Shown here piece by piece: positions 26,767 to 35,918 of a stretch of DNA of 45,794 bases (position 1 is the stretch's first letter; each line of letters starts with the position of its first letter). The stretch spans positions 1-45,794 of the forward strand of contig VGFQ01000016.1 of the NCBI GenBank assembly GCA_016868815.1, given 5' to 3'. The notes beneath the pieces were generated by a model, which was given only the letters and a program-made list of their open reading frames with translations, was not told the origin of the DNA and did no database searches. A program made the translations under genes and the position numbers. The DNA comes from Bacteroidota bacterium. GTDB taxonomy: Bacteria > Bacteroidota > Bacteroidia > Chitinophagales > Chitinophagaceae.

Positions 26767-27552
26767 TCAGATTGAGCCGGTGCGCCCTCCGTCGACGGTG
26801 ATGCTGGTGCCGTTGATGTATGCGGCGGCAGGACTTGCCAGGAAGGCCGCCAGGGCCGCGATCTCATGTACTTTCCCAAACCGGCCTGCCGGAATTTCCA
26901 GGCGCAGTTCCTGCGCGATGGTTTCCGGATCGGTCTCGCGGGCTTTGGCCATGGTCCCAATCAGGCTCTCCAGCCGGGATGTCTCGATGAAGCCGGGCAG
27001 CAGGTTGTTGACGGTGATGCCATCGGCTGCCACTTCATTGGAGAGGCTTTTTGCCCAGGAGGCGACAGCCCCCCGGATGGTATTGGAGACGCCCAAGTTT
27101 CGGAGAGGGATCCGTACGGAGGTCGAAATGACATTAAGGATGCGCCCGTATCCGGCCTGCCGCATGCCGGGCAGGACGGCCTGCACCAGGGTCTGGTTGT
27201 TGACCAGGTGCTGTTCGAAGGCCTGGGTGAAGGCTGTGGGGCTCGCTTGTGTGATGAGGCCTGGGGCAGGTCCGCCTGTATTGTTGACCAGTATGTGGAC
27301 GGTCGTATCGGCTACGATCGAGTCGATGGCTTGGCGGACAGCTGAAGTGTCTGTGAAGTCGGCAACCCGGTATCCGTGTTGTTGTCCTTCTGTCTTTGGC
27401 AATGCCTGCGATCTGACCATCAACTGTGCTTCGTTTCTGGCCAGCAGGATACAATCGGCGCCCAGCCCTGCCAGTTCCTGTGCAATGCCATAGCCGATGC
27501 CTTGTGTGCTGCCGCAGATGACGGCTGTCCGATGCCGGAGAGAAAGTTCCAT
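26767..27552 (-). CDS. Atypical short-chain dehydrogenase/reductase
   Basis: A 261-residue Rossmann-fold protein of the SDR superfamily, annotated in relatives as FabG-like 3-oxoacyl-ACP reductase. It has a nucleotide-binding loop GSTQGIG (residues 14-20), VNNTGGP in place of NNAG, and the C-terminal NGTSITVDGGRTGSI. The catalytic Tyr-x-x-x-Lys is not intact: by alignment from AKSL, Tyr is Ser156 and Lys is Arg160 (VSNTIRGAV). A known BKR-like SDR subgroup lacks a canonical tetrad, and this protein probably belongs there, so ordinary reductase activity is doubtful. It lies 27 bases downstream of the CNNM-type gene on the same strand and probably ends that transcription unit. Confidence 0.85.
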   Translation of the reverse strand: MELSLRHRTAVICGSTQGIGYGIAQELAGLGADCILLARNEAQLMVRSQALPKTEGQQHGYRVADFTDTSAVRQAIDSIVADTTVHILVNNTGGPAPGLITQASPTAFTQAFEQHLVNNQTLVQAVLPGMRQAGYGRILNVISTSVRIPLRNLGVSNTIRGAVASWAKSLSNEVAADGITVNNLLPGFIETSRLESLIGTMAKARETDPETIAQELRLEIPAGRFGKVHEIAALAAFLASPAAAYINGTSITVDGGRTGSI

Positions 27553-27579
27553 GGGTCGGGTATGGGTTGAGGTAAGGGG

Positions 27580-28878
27580 CTAGCCTAGCTGCATGTCTTT
27601 CCGGATCTGGTTGGATACCTGAATCAGTACTTTATCGATCCGGTGGCTGTCCATGTCAACGATCTCGATGCGGAACTCTTTCCATACGAGGCGGTCGCCG
27701 GTCGTGGGGATTCTTTCAAGTTGATGCAGGATGAAGCCCGCAAGGGTATCGAAATCCTGGTCACCTTCGTTCATCCATTCTGTACGTTCAAAATGGGAGA
27801 GGAAGTCGTAGAAGGGGATCTGTGCATCTACGAGGTAGGAGCCGTCGTCGCGCGGGGTGATCTGGTAGTCTTGCAGGTCGTGCTGAGGCAGTTCCCCTAC
27901 GATGGCTTCGAGGATGTCGTTGAGGGTGATGAGCCCTAGCAAGGAGCCATATTCATCGACGACGAAGCAGGTATGAATTTTTGATTGTTTAAATTTTTCT
28001 AGGAGCTGATAGGGGGTATTGTTGTCTGGCACGAAGAGGGCGGGCCGCATGCATTCCTGGAAGGGCCTGTCATGCGGGTTTACGTACATATCTTTTATCG
28101 AGATGATGCCACGTATCTGGTCAATACTGCCTTCGCAGATGGGATATACGGAATGGGGCTCGCGGATGATTTTTTCTTTGATGGTCTCTTCATTGTCATT
28201 TACATCGAACCAGATGATGTCGCTACGGTGGGTCATCAGAGAGGTGATGTTGCGATCGCCCAGGTCAAAGACCCTTTCGATGATCTCCTGTTCTTCTTCC
28301 TCGATGGCTCCGTGTTCCGTCCCTTCGCTGATGATGGCTTTGATTTCTTCTTCTGTCACCTGGTTGGAGGCGCTGCGGATCTTGAACATCCGGAGGATCA
28401 GGGATGTGCTCTGGTCAAGCAGCCATACGAAGGGCCAGGTGATGGTTGTGATGAGCCGCATGGGAGCGGCCACCCATTTGGCGATGGCTTCCGGGGCGCT
28501 GAGGCCCAGTCGTTTGGGGACGAGCTCTCCCAGGATCAGCGACAGGAAGGTCAGCAGTACTACGACAATCGCAGTGGCAATGCCTTTGGCATAGGCAGCC
28601 ATGGAAGGATATTGGCCGAACTCTAGGGCTAGGTCGTCTACAATCTTCTCGCCTGAGTATATGCCTGTGAGGATGCCGATGAGGGTGATGCCGATCTGGA
28701 CGGTGGAAAGGAAGTGGTCGGGTTTGTGCGCGAGGCGCAGGGCCGCCTTTGCCCGGATGTCTCCTTTATTGCCTTGAGCTTCTAGGCGCGACTTCCGCGC
28801 TGACACTAGGGCAATCTCGGCCATGGAGAAGAAGCCGTTGAGCAGAATCAGTCCGAATACAATGAGGATTTCGGTCAT
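27580..28878 (-). CDS. CNNM/CorC-HlyC family transporter-like protein
   Basis: A 432-residue membrane protein with three ordered domains. The N-terminal DUF21/CNNM domain (about residues 1-190) has three to four hydrophobic helices and the NGFFSMAEIALVSARKSRLE and GELVPKRLGLSAPEA segments. The middle holds two CBS domains, about residues 210-330 (LMTHRSDIIWFDVND, then CFVVDEYGSLLGLITLNDILEAIVGE). The CorC_HlyC C-terminal domain ends the protein. Relatives are linked to magnesium/cobalt handling and are often mislabelled haemolysins. The start codon overlaps the end of the PAP2 gene by four bases (ATGA), which suggests translational coupling. Confidence 0.9.
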   Translation of the reverse strand: MTEILIVFGLILLNGFFSMAEIALVSARKSRLEAQGNKGDIRAKAALRLAHKPDHFLSTVQIGITLIGILTGIYSGEKIVDDLALEFGQYPSMAAYAKGIATAIVVVLLTFLSLILGELVPKRLGLSAPEAIAKWVAAPMRLITTITWPFVWLLDQSTSLILRMFKIRSASNQVTEEEIKAIISEGTEHGAIEEEEQEIIERVFDLGDRNITSLMTHRSDIIWFDVNDNEETIKEKIIREPHSVYPICEGSIDQIRGIISIKDMYVNPHDRPFQECMRPALFVPDNNTPYQLLEKFKQSKIHTCFVVDEYGSLLGLITLNDILEAIVGELPQHDLQDYQITPRDDGSYLVDAQIPFYDFLSHFERTEWMNEGDQDFDTLAGFILHQLERIPTTGDRLVWKEFRIEIVDMDSHRIDKVLIQVSNQIRKDMQLG

Positions 28879-29483
28879 GAAGCGGGATTTAACGCGTGCG
28901 TTTCATCCTTAGTGAAACGGTACGCCATCCATCCCAGCCAGGCGCCAAAGAGGGCACCGCCAATGACGTCGGACGGGTAGTGGACGCCCACATACACTTG
29001 TGCGTAGGCAATGGCAGCGGCCCAGGGCAGCAGCAGCGTCCAGGCAGTTGATTGGGTGCGAAGGGTCAGCAAAAGATAGGTTGCCAGGGAGAAGTGGTTG
29101 CTGGCATGGGAAGAGATAAAGCTTCCATTGAGCCCGCAGTAGCGGGCCAGAAAGCGGATATCATGGGCCGTGGCAGGGTTACGGCAGGGGCGGGCCCTGT
29201 CGAACGCTTCTTTGATCACATGACTGCTCAGCAGGTCGCTCACGCCCACCAGGACGATGCCCGTCACCACCCATCGAAGCCCATCTGCCCCATGGTTCAT
29301 GCATAGGAACAGGATGAGAAATAGGTAGAGTGGGGCATGGGTCACTGCTTCCCGCAAGACGAGGGCTATCGGATCGAGCAGAGGATGATGCCAGTCACGG
29401 TTCACCTTCAGAAGCAGCCATCTGTCGGCATCAGTGAGGCGGGCTAGCCAAGAGGATAGCGGCCGGCTTTGCAGAGGGAACAT
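28875..29483 (-). CDS. PAP2-family phosphatase
   Basis: A 202-residue integral membrane protein of the type 2 phosphatidic acid phosphatase family, which dephosphorylates lipid phosphates such as undecaprenyl diphosphate. Motif 1 is KEAFDRARP, motif 2 is ISSHASNHF (His in the SGH position) and motif 3 is YAQVYVGVHYPSDVIGG. In motif 3 the usual Arg is Gln, while His and Asp are kept. Five to six membrane helices are visible. The ATG at 29483 starts MFPLQSRPLSSWL; an upstream TTG at 29513 is possible but overlaps promoter-like sequence. It heads a minus-strand unit with the CNNM-type and SDR genes and is divergent from glmM. Confidence 0.87.
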   Translation of the reverse strand: MFPLQSRPLSSWLARLTDADRWLLLKVNRDWHHPLLDPIALVLREAVTHAPLYLFLILFLCMNHGADGLRWVVTGIVLVGVSDLLSSHVIKEAFDRARPCRNPATAHDIRFLARYCGLNGSFISSHASNHFSLATYLLLTLRTQSTAWTLLLPWAAAIAYAQVYVGVHYPSDVIGGALFGAWLGWMAYRFTKDETHALNPAS

Positions 29484-29489
29484 ATAATA

Positions 29490-29497
29490 CAAAAATA
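29490..29497 (-). promoter_or_regulatory. -7 element before the PAP2 gene
   Basis: Minus-strand TATTTTTG matches TAnnTTTG and ends six bases before the ATG at 29483. The nearest upstream TTG (29513-29511) is 13 bases away, shorter than the usual spacing, so the -33 half is uncertain. Confidence 0.45.
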
Positions 29498-29608
29498 AGG
29501 TAATATACGACAATGGTCTTTGCCGCCATTCGCTGCCATCTGGCCCAGGCCAGCGGAAACAGCAGCTTCCTGGAAATGATTAGTTTCGCCCACTGAAATG
29601 ATGGCGAC

Positions 29609-31003
29609 GTGGCATTAATCAAAAGTATTTCTGGCATCCGGGGCACCATCGGCGGCAGAGCCGGGGAGCACCTGACGCCCCCAGACATCGTACGCTTCAC
29701 TGCTGCCTTTGGGCAGTGGCTGAAGGAACAGTCCGACGCTACCCGGGTGGTTGTGGGGCGGGATGGCCGCATCAGTGGGCCTCTGGTTTCGGAGTTAGCC
29801 ATCCAAACCCTGCTGTCGCTAGGACTCGACGTGGTCGACCTCGGCTTGAGCACCACTCCCACAGTCGAAATGGCTGTGGTGGACCAGCGAGCCGCCGGGG
29901 GCATCATTATCACTGCCAGCCATAACCCCCGGGATTGGAATGCACTGAAGCTCCTGAATGGTGCGGGTGAATTCATCAGTGGAGAGGATGGGGCCTCTGT
30001 GCTGGCGCTGGCCGACGGCAGTGAGGTCGTCTTTGCATCGGTCGACCGGTTGGGGAGCAGGCTTCCAGACAGCGGATCGATGCAGCATCACATCAAACAG
30101 GTTTGTAACTACCCGCTGGTGCAGGCGGGCCGCATCACCGAGCGGCGGTTCCGCGTCGTCGTGGATGCCGTGAACAGCACCGGTGCTATCTTCATCCCCG
30201 CCTTGCTGCAGGCACTCGGCGTACTCGCTACCGATATCATTGTCTTGAATGGGGAGGTGAATGGTCAATTTGCCCATAACCCCGAGCCGTTGCCGGAGCA
30301 TCTGCAGCAGTTGTCAGCTGAGGTTTTGCGTTCCAATGCCGACCTGGGCATCGCCGTCGACCCGGATGTAGACCGGCTGGTGCTTGTCTGTGAGGACGGT
30401 TCTATGTTCGGCGAGGAGTATACGCTCGTAGCAGTCGCCGACTATGTACTGAGTCATCGCAGCGGAGATACCGTCAGTAACCTCTCTTCTTCCCGCGCCT
30501 TGGGGGATGTCACAGCGCGATATGGCGGCCGCTATCATGCCGCGGCTGTAGGAGAGGTCAACGTCGTGCGCCGTATGAAGGAGGTAGGCGCCGTCATTGG
30601 GGGAGAAGGCAATGGCGGCATCATCGTGCCTGACCTGCACTATGGACGGGATACACTGATCGGTATCGCCCTCATCCTAAGTCATCTCGCGTCGACTGGG
30701 AAGTCCTTAGCACAGCTGCGAAGGACCTATCCGGATTACTACATCAGCAAGAATCGCATAGAGATGCCGGCTGGGCTTGACCTCTCCTCTGTCTTCGACT
30801 GTTTGTCCGAGTGCTATGCTCATGCCCCGCAGAACAGGGAAGACGGGCTTCGTATCGAATTCGAAGAGGGTTGGGTCCACCTGCGTACCAGCAATACCGA
30901 GCCTATCATACGGGTCATCGCAGAAGCTCGCTCGGAGACGGCTGCAAGGCATATTGCAGACCGGTTTATAGATGACATACGCGACCAGCTCAATTCCGCA
31001 TGA
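29609..31003 (+). CDS. glmM: Phosphoglucosamine mutase
   Basis: A 464-residue alpha-D-phosphohexomutase, most likely GlmM, which turns glucosamine-6-phosphate into glucosamine-1-phosphate for UDP-GlcNAc, peptidoglycan and LPS. The phosphoserine is Ser104 in IITASHNPRDWNALK. The magnesium loop DPDVDR has Asp251, Asp253 and Asp255. The sugar-binding loop is GGEGNGGII, and the phosphate loop is RTSNTEPIIRVIAEA at the end. The start is a GTG at 29609, giving MALIKSISGIRGTIGG as in relatives; no in-frame ATG exists nearby. Out-of-frame ATGs at 29598 and 29601 precede it. Phosphomannomutase is the alternative, but the N-terminal sequence fits Bacteroidota GlmM. nifS follows after 57 bases. Confidence 0.9.
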   Translation: MALIKSISGIRGTIGGRAGEHLTPPDIVRFTAAFGQWLKEQSDATRVVVGRDGRISGPLVSELAIQTLLSLGLDVVDLGLSTTPTVEMAVVDQRAAGGIIITASHNPRDWNALKLLNGAGEFISGEDGASVLALADGSEVVFASVDRLGSRLPDSGSMQHHIKQVCNYPLVQAGRITERRFRVVVDAVNSTGAIFIPALLQALGVLATDIIVLNGEVNGQFAHNPEPLPEHLQQLSAEVLRSNADLGIAVDPDVDRLVLVCEDGSMFGEEYTLVAVADYVLSHRSGDTVSNLSSSRALGDVTARYGGRYHAAAVGEVNVVRRMKEVGAVIGGEGNGGIIVPDLHYGRDTLIGIALILSHLASTGKSLAQLRRTYPDYYISKNRIEMPAGLDLSSVFDCLSECYAHAPQNREDGLRIEFEEGWVHLRTSNTEPIIRVIAEARSETAARHIADRFIDDIRDQLNSA

Positions 31004-31060
31004 GCCGGCCTTTCTGTATCTTGTCCGACCATTTGCAGATGGTCTTCCAACGAAGCTAGC

Positions 31061-32191
31061 ATGCCTGACAGGATTTACCTCGACAATGCCGCCACGACAG
31101 CTCTGGAGCCAGCTGTACTGGAGGCCATGATGCCTTACCTTACGAAACAGTTCGGAAATCCATCTTCTATCTATTCCTATGGGCGCGAGTCGCGGCTGGC
31201 GATCGAGACGGCCCGCAAGTCGGTGGCCCGCATCCTCCAGACTCGACCGGCTTCGATCTTCTTCACCAGCGGGGGGACGGAGAGTAGTAATACTGCCATC
31301 TACGGGGCTGTGCGGGACTTGGGCTGCACCCGCATCATCTCCTCCGCCATTGAGCACCATGCAACCCTCCATACCGTCGAACATCTCCAGCGGCGTGGGG
31401 AAGCGACGCTGGAATATGTAGGCCTGCACCCCGATGGCCACATCGATCTTTCTGACCTAGAGCGGCGGCTGGCAGCCAGCGAAGAGAAGACCCTGGTGAC
31501 GCTCATGCATGCCAACAACGAAGTGGGCAATCTCACCGACATCCGGGCCGTCGGTTCCGTCTGCCGCCGCTATGGTGCTCTCTTCCATTCCGATACAGTA
31601 CAGACCGTCGGACATTTTCCGTTTGAGCTGCAAGAGACGCCTGTCGACTTCATCACGGGCTCTGGCCATAAGTTTCATGGCCCTAAAGGCACAGGGATCC
31701 TATATGTGCGGGAAGGTATTGCCCTATCTCCCTTTATACAGGGGGGCGGACAGGAGCGCAACATGCGTGCCGGCACAGAAAATCTCTACGGGATCGTTGG
31801 CTTCGCCCGAGCCTTAGAGATCGCCACGGAGGGCTATGCCAAAGACCGCTCCTATATCTCTGGCCTCAAGGAGCAGATGATGGAGGGCCTGCGGCAGTCG
31901 GTGCCGGAGGTGGCCTTTCATGGAGATCCTGCCGGAGAGAGCCTCTACACTGTCCTGAACGTGTCTTTGCCGCGTACTGAGCGGTCTGAGATGATCCTCT
32001 ACAATCTCGATATGGCGGGCATCTGCGTCTCTGGCGGGAGTGCCTGCACCAGTGGCGCCCACCAGGGCTCGCATGTGATTCGGGCCATCTATGGGGAGGG
32101 TCCCCGTGTGGCGGTGCGGTTTTCTTTCAGTCGCCTCAACACCTCCGAAGAGGTGCACGCCGTTGTCCAAAAGGTCGCGGCTCTGGTCTGA
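31061..32191 (+). CDS. Cysteine desulfurase (NifS/IscS family)
   Basis: A 376-residue PLP enzyme that takes sulfur from cysteine for iron-sulfur clusters or thiolated tRNA. It opens IYLDNAATTALEPAVLEAM. The PLP lysine is Lys204 in GSGHKFHGPKGTG, and the sulfur-carrying Cys329 sits in GGSACTSGAHQGSHV, the short flexible loop of the class I (IscS/NifS) type. HANNEVG and RAGTENLYGIVG are conserved binding segments. No iscU, sufE or tRNA-thiolation gene is adjacent, so which pathway it serves is open. It lies between glmM and a deacetylase gene on one strand; the latter starts 15 bases after its stop. Confidence 0.94.
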   Translation: MPDRIYLDNAATTALEPAVLEAMMPYLTKQFGNPSSIYSYGRESRLAIETARKSVARILQTRPASIFFTSGGTESSNTAIYGAVRDLGCTRIISSAIEHHATLHTVEHLQRRGEATLEYVGLHPDGHIDLSDLERRLAASEEKTLVTLMHANNEVGNLTDIRAVGSVCRRYGALFHSDTVQTVGHFPFELQETPVDFITGSGHKFHGPKGTGILYVREGIALSPFIQGGGQERNMRAGTENLYGIVGFARALEIATEGYAKDRSYISGLKEQMMEGLRQSVPEVAFHGDPAGESLYTVLNVSLPRTERSEMILYNLDMAGICVSGGSACTSGAHQGSHVIRAIYGEGPRVAVRFSFSRLNTSEEVHAVVQKVAALV

Positions 32192-32206
32192 CATAAGCAC
32201 TACAGT

Positions 32207-33217
32207 ATGCATATATGCTCTTTCATTCGCCTGGGTCTATTCGCTGGCATATCCCTCTTGACCGTGTCGGCACAGTCGCAAGACAGCACCTATGCCGAGC
32301 GGCTGGGATTTCCGAAAGGCGCCCGGGTAGTCGTGTTACACATTGACGACATCGGCAATTCCATCGATGCCAACCTGGCAGCCATGGAGGCCATGACAAA
32401 AGGAGTCGCCACCTCTTGCAGTGTAATGATGCCTTGCGCTTGGGTGCCAGGCTTCCTCCATTTTCTGCAAGAGCATCCTGAGATAGATGCGGGCCTTCAT
32501 TTGACCTTGACGTCTGAATGGAACGACTATCGATGGGGGCCGCTGGCGGGCAAGCCTGCCGTGCCCGGGCTTGTCGACAGCCAAGGGGCGATGTGGAAGA
32601 GTGTGAAAGACGTCGTACAGCATGCTACGGCGGAGGAGGTAGACCGCGAGATACGGGCCCAGCTCGACCGAGCTCTCACCGCCGGGTTTCGTCCTACGCA
32701 CCTCGACTCGCATATGGGCACCCTTTTCGAGACGCCTGCCTTCATCTCAAAGTATGTGGGCCTCGGCATCGAGAAACGCATCCCCGTGATGTTCCCCGGT
32801 GGTCATAACACCCTCATCGCTCAGCAGCTTAACGCCACGGCCGCCCAGGCCGGCATGGCAAGGGCGGTCGGGCGCACGCTCTGGCAGGCGGGCTTGCCAG
32901 TGATTGACGACCTGCACAATGAGAGCTACGACCTGCATATGCCGAAGGGCCTAAAGCCCAAGACCCGTCTCCTGAAAAAGTACAAGACCCGCTACTATAT
33001 GGATGTGCTGCGTGCTGTCAAGCCCGGCATCACCTATGTGATCATGCACTGCATCAAACTCACTGATGAGTTTTCTTATATCTCCAGTTCTTGGGCCGTG
33101 CGTCATGGAGATTTTCTGGCCATGATGAATCCGGCGCTGCGGCGATTTATCGAGCAGGAGGGCATCATCCTGACGACGATGCGCGAACTCATGGAACGCC
33201 GCCGGCAGAGGAGTTGA
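32207..33217 (+). CDS. ChbG/YdjC-family carbohydrate deacetylase, exported
   Basis: A 336-residue protein of the YdjC/ChbG family, which deacetylates chitooligosaccharides or related sugars. The metal site starts with VLHIDDIGNSIDAN (Asp-Asp), then GLHLTLTSEW (His) and the family segment RPTHLDSHMGT. The end ITYVIMHCIKLTDE and the terminal LTTMRELM also match. The N-terminus MHICSFIRLGLFAGISLLTVSAQ is a signal peptide, so this member acts outside the cytoplasm, unlike E. coli ChbG. It follows the cysteine desulfurase by 15 bases on the same strand and is convergent with mutS. The substrate is not known. Confidence 0.87.
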   Translation: MHICSFIRLGLFAGISLLTVSAQSQDSTYAERLGFPKGARVVVLHIDDIGNSIDANLAAMEAMTKGVATSCSVMMPCAWVPGFLHFLQEHPEIDAGLHLTLTSEWNDYRWGPLAGKPAVPGLVDSQGAMWKSVKDVVQHATAEEVDREIRAQLDRALTAGFRPTHLDSHMGTLFETPAFISKYVGLGIEKRIPVMFPGGHNTLIAQQLNATAAQAGMARAVGRTLWQAGLPVIDDLHNESYDLHMPKGLKPKTRLLKKYKTRYYMDVLRAVKPGITYVIMHCIKLTDEFSYISSSWAVRHGDFLAMMNPALRRFIEQEGIILTTMRELMERRRQRS

Positions 33218-33273
33218 TGGGGCTTCCTTCCATATGCGCGACATCCTCTGGCAGAAGGATCCTGGCCGGCTGC

Positions 33274-35871
33274 TCACCCGAGCCGTCCCTTGATCTCATT
33301 GAGCTTCAGAAGTGCTTCGACGGGCGTGAGCCTGTTGATGTCTATGCCTTGCAGCATACGTCGAATCTCTGTGAACGTTTCTGTATGTGCGTCGAAGATG
33401 GAGAGCTGAAGGTTCGGCATACGTGGTGGAGGGATTGAGCCTTTCTGTGCCGGCCCGCTGCGGAATTCTTCCAGTTGATGGAGGATCTCTTCTGCCCGGT
33501 GCAGCAATTCCTGTGGCATGCCGGCCATCCGGGCGACGTGGATACCAAAGCTGTGGGTGCTGCCGCCCGGCTCGAGTTTCCGAAGGAAAAGGATGCGGTT
33601 GCCTGACTCTCGATGTGTCACATGGAAGTTTCGGACGCCGGGGAGTCTTTGTTCCAGCTCATTGAGCTCATGGTAGTGCGTCGCGAAGAGTGTCCGTGGT
33701 TTATGCTGGCTTGCGTGGAGGTGTTCGACGAGGCTCCATGCCAGGGAGATGCCGTCGTAGGTGGAAGTACCGCGGCCTATCTCATCAAGTAGGATCAGGC
33801 TTCGGGGAGATAAGTTGTTGACGATGCTGGCCGTCTCGTTCATTTCTACCATGAAGGTCGACTCGCCACCGCTGAGATTGTCGGAGGCGCCGACACGGGT
33901 AAAGATCCGGTCTGTAATGGGTACTTCTGCCTTCTCTGCGGGCACGAAGCTGCCCATATGTGCCAGGAGGGTGATGAGGGCTGTTTGGCGTAGCAGGGCA
34001 CTCTTGCCACTCATATTGGGTCCGGTGAGGATGATGATCTGCTGATCTTCCCGATCCAGCAGGACGTCGTTTGGGATATAGGCCTCTCCTGGGGGCAGCT
34101 GGCATTCTATGACCGGGTGGCGGCCTTTTATAATATCAAGTGTAGCTCCTTCGTGCAGAACCGGGCGATGGTAATGATGGGAGAGTGCTTGCTGGGCGAA
34201 GCTGCAGATGCAGTCGATGATGGCCAGCATCTGGGCATTGACCTGCAAGGGCTGGATATAGTCGCACAGCTCTGTCAGCAGCTGTTCCCAGCACGCTGCC
34301 TCTATCTGCTGGATGCGCTCTTCTGCCCCCGTGATCAACTGTTCGTATTCCTGCAGCTCCGGCGTCACGTAGCGCTCTGCCTGGGTAAGGGTCTGTCGGC
34401 GGATCCATTCCGGCGGCACTTTCGACCGGTGGGCATGGGTGACTTCCAGGTAGTACCCGAAGACATTGTTATAGCCAACTTTGAGGGAGGAGATGCCAGT
34501 TTTTTCGGCCTCTCTGGACTGCAGTTCTGTGAGGAACCCTCTCCCGCCGGAGGCTGTGCGCCGGAGCTTGTCGAGCTCATCATGGACGCCTTCGGCGATG
34601 ACACCGCCCTTTGAAAAATTTGCCGGGGGGTCGTCTGCAATTTCACGGAGGATCTTCTCCATGATATAGGCGCAGGGGTTGATGGCATCTGAGAGGCGTC
34701 GCAGGTAGTCGTTGCCAGCAAGTAGCCCTGCTTCCCGGATCTGCTGGGTATGGTGCAGTGCTCTGGCGACCTGCAGGAGTTCGCGCGGGTTGATGCGCCG
34801 CATGGGGATGCGTGCGGCCAGTCGTTCGAGATCGCCACAGGCACGGATATGCTGGAGGAGCAGACTACGCGTGTCTGCTGCTGCCATCAGATATTCTGTG
34901 AGGTCCAGCCGTTCCTGGATACGCCGGATGTCGAGCAGGGGGAGGAGGATCCATCGGCGCATCAGGCGTGCCCCCATGGGTGAGACGGTCTTGTCGATGG
35001 TGCGGAGGAGGGTGGCTCCGTTCTCTATTGGGCTGGCGGTGAGTTCGAGGTTTCGTACGGTGAAGCGGTCCATCCATACATGCTCTTCCTTGTCGACCCG
35101 CTGCAGTGCGGTGATATGGCTGAGGTTGGGGTGCTCTGTATCGCGCAGATAATGTAAGACGGCACCTGCGCTGACGATCGCTGCAGGCATGTCTTCCACC
35201 CCGAATCCTTTCAGGGAGTGGGTGCCGAAATGTTTCAGTAAGATCTCCCGGGCATAGGTCCCGTCGAAGATCCATGGCTCTAGGGCATAGGTATGGAAAC
35301 GATTGCCATAGGATTCCCGAAACGACTTCTGATAGGACCGGGAGAAGATCACTTCCATGGGCTGCAGTGTCTGCAGCAGCTTGTCGATGGCGTCGTTGTC
35401 GCCTTCTGCCAGGAAGAATTCTCCGGTGGACATATCCAGGAAGGAGACGCCATGTACGCCTTCTGTGAAGTGAATGGAGGCGAGGAAGTTATTGGATCCT
35501 GTCTCCAGGAGTTTTTCACTGGTGGCGAGGCCGGGTGTTACCAACTCTGTCACCCCTCTTTTGACAATGCCCTTGGCCAGCTTGGGATCTTCCAGCTGAT
35601 CACAGATGGCGACCCGAAAACCGGCCCGCACCAGTTTGTGCAGGTGGCTGTCGAGGGAATGATGTGGAAAGCCGGCTAGCTCCGAGGAGGCAGCGGCGCC
35701 ATTGTTGCGCTTGGTGAGGGTGATGCCCAGCACCTGGGAGGCCCGGATGGCATCTTCTCCAAAGGTCTCATAGAAGTCTCCAACCCGGAATAGCAGGATT
35801 GCATCCGGATAGCGTTGCTTGATGGCATGGTGTTGCCGCATCAGAGGAGTGTCCTGTCCGCTCTTAGACAT
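33274..35871 (-). CDS. mutS: DNA mismatch repair protein MutS
   Basis: MutS finds mismatches and small loops in DNA and starts repair with MutL. The 865-residue length is normal. The N-terminal mismatch-binding motif Phe-x-Glu is present as Phe33 and Glu35 in RVGDFYETFGEDA. The core and clamp domains lead to the ABC ATPase domain with Walker A GPNMSGKSALLRQ near residue 620, the signature SGGESTFMVEM and Walker B SLILLDEIGRGTSTYDG. The FATHYHELNELE loop follows. The C-terminal RLTPVEALLKLNEIKGRLG (shown in part) is a usual MutS end. The start is the ATG at 35871. The gene appears to be a single transcription unit. Confidence 0.97.
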   Translation of the reverse strand: MSKSGQDTPLMRQHHAIKQRYPDAILLFRVGDFYETFGEDAIRASQVLGITLTKRNNGAAASSELAGFPHHSLDSHLHKLVRAGFRVAICDQLEDPKLAKGIVKRGVTELVTPGLATSEKLLETGSNNFLASIHFTEGVHGVSFLDMSTGEFFLAEGDNDAIDKLLQTLQPMEVIFSRSYQKSFRESYGNRFHTYALEPWIFDGTYAREILLKHFGTHSLKGFGVEDMPAAIVSAGAVLHYLRDTEHPNLSHITALQRVDKEEHVWMDRFTVRNLELTASPIENGATLLRTIDKTVSPMGARLMRRWILLPLLDIRRIQERLDLTEYLMAAADTRSLLLQHIRACGDLERLAARIPMRRINPRELLQVARALHHTQQIREAGLLAGNDYLRRLSDAINPCAYIMEKILREIADDPPANFSKGGVIAEGVHDELDKLRRTASGGRGFLTELQSREAEKTGISSLKVGYNNVFGYYLEVTHAHRSKVPPEWIRRQTLTQAERYVTPELQEYEQLITGAEERIQQIEAACWEQLLTELCDYIQPLQVNAQMLAIIDCICSFAQQALSHHYHRPVLHEGATLDIIKGRHPVIECQLPPGEAYIPNDVLLDREDQQIIILTGPNMSGKSALLRQTALITLLAHMGSFVPAEKAEVPITDRIFTRVGASDNLSGGESTFMVEMNETASIVNNLSPRSLILLDEIGRGTSTYDGISLAWSLVEHLHASQHKPRTLFATHYHELNELEQRLPGVRNFHVTHRESGNRILFLRKLEPGGSTHSFGIHVARMAGMPQELLHRAEEILHQLEEFRSGPAQKGSIPPPRMPNLQLSIFDAHTETFTEIRRMLQGIDINRLTPVEALLKLNEIKGRLG

Positions 35872-35910
35872 CTGCTAATTTCTTTTCCTGCTACGCTTAT
35901 GTGAGCGGGT

Positions 35911-35918
35911 CAAAATTA
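35911..35918 (-). promoter_or_regulatory. -7 element of mutS
   Basis: Minus-strand TAATTTTG matches TAnnTTTG and ends 39 bases before the mutS ATG. No TTG is seen at the -33 distance. The rest of the 217-base gap to the next gene shows no other feature I can support. Confidence 0.45.

Noticed and set aside
31027..31044. Hairpin GACCAT-TTGCAG-ATGGTC between glmM and the cysteine desulfurase as a terminator
   Set aside because: Six pairs with no T tract; too weak to claim termination inside a likely operon.
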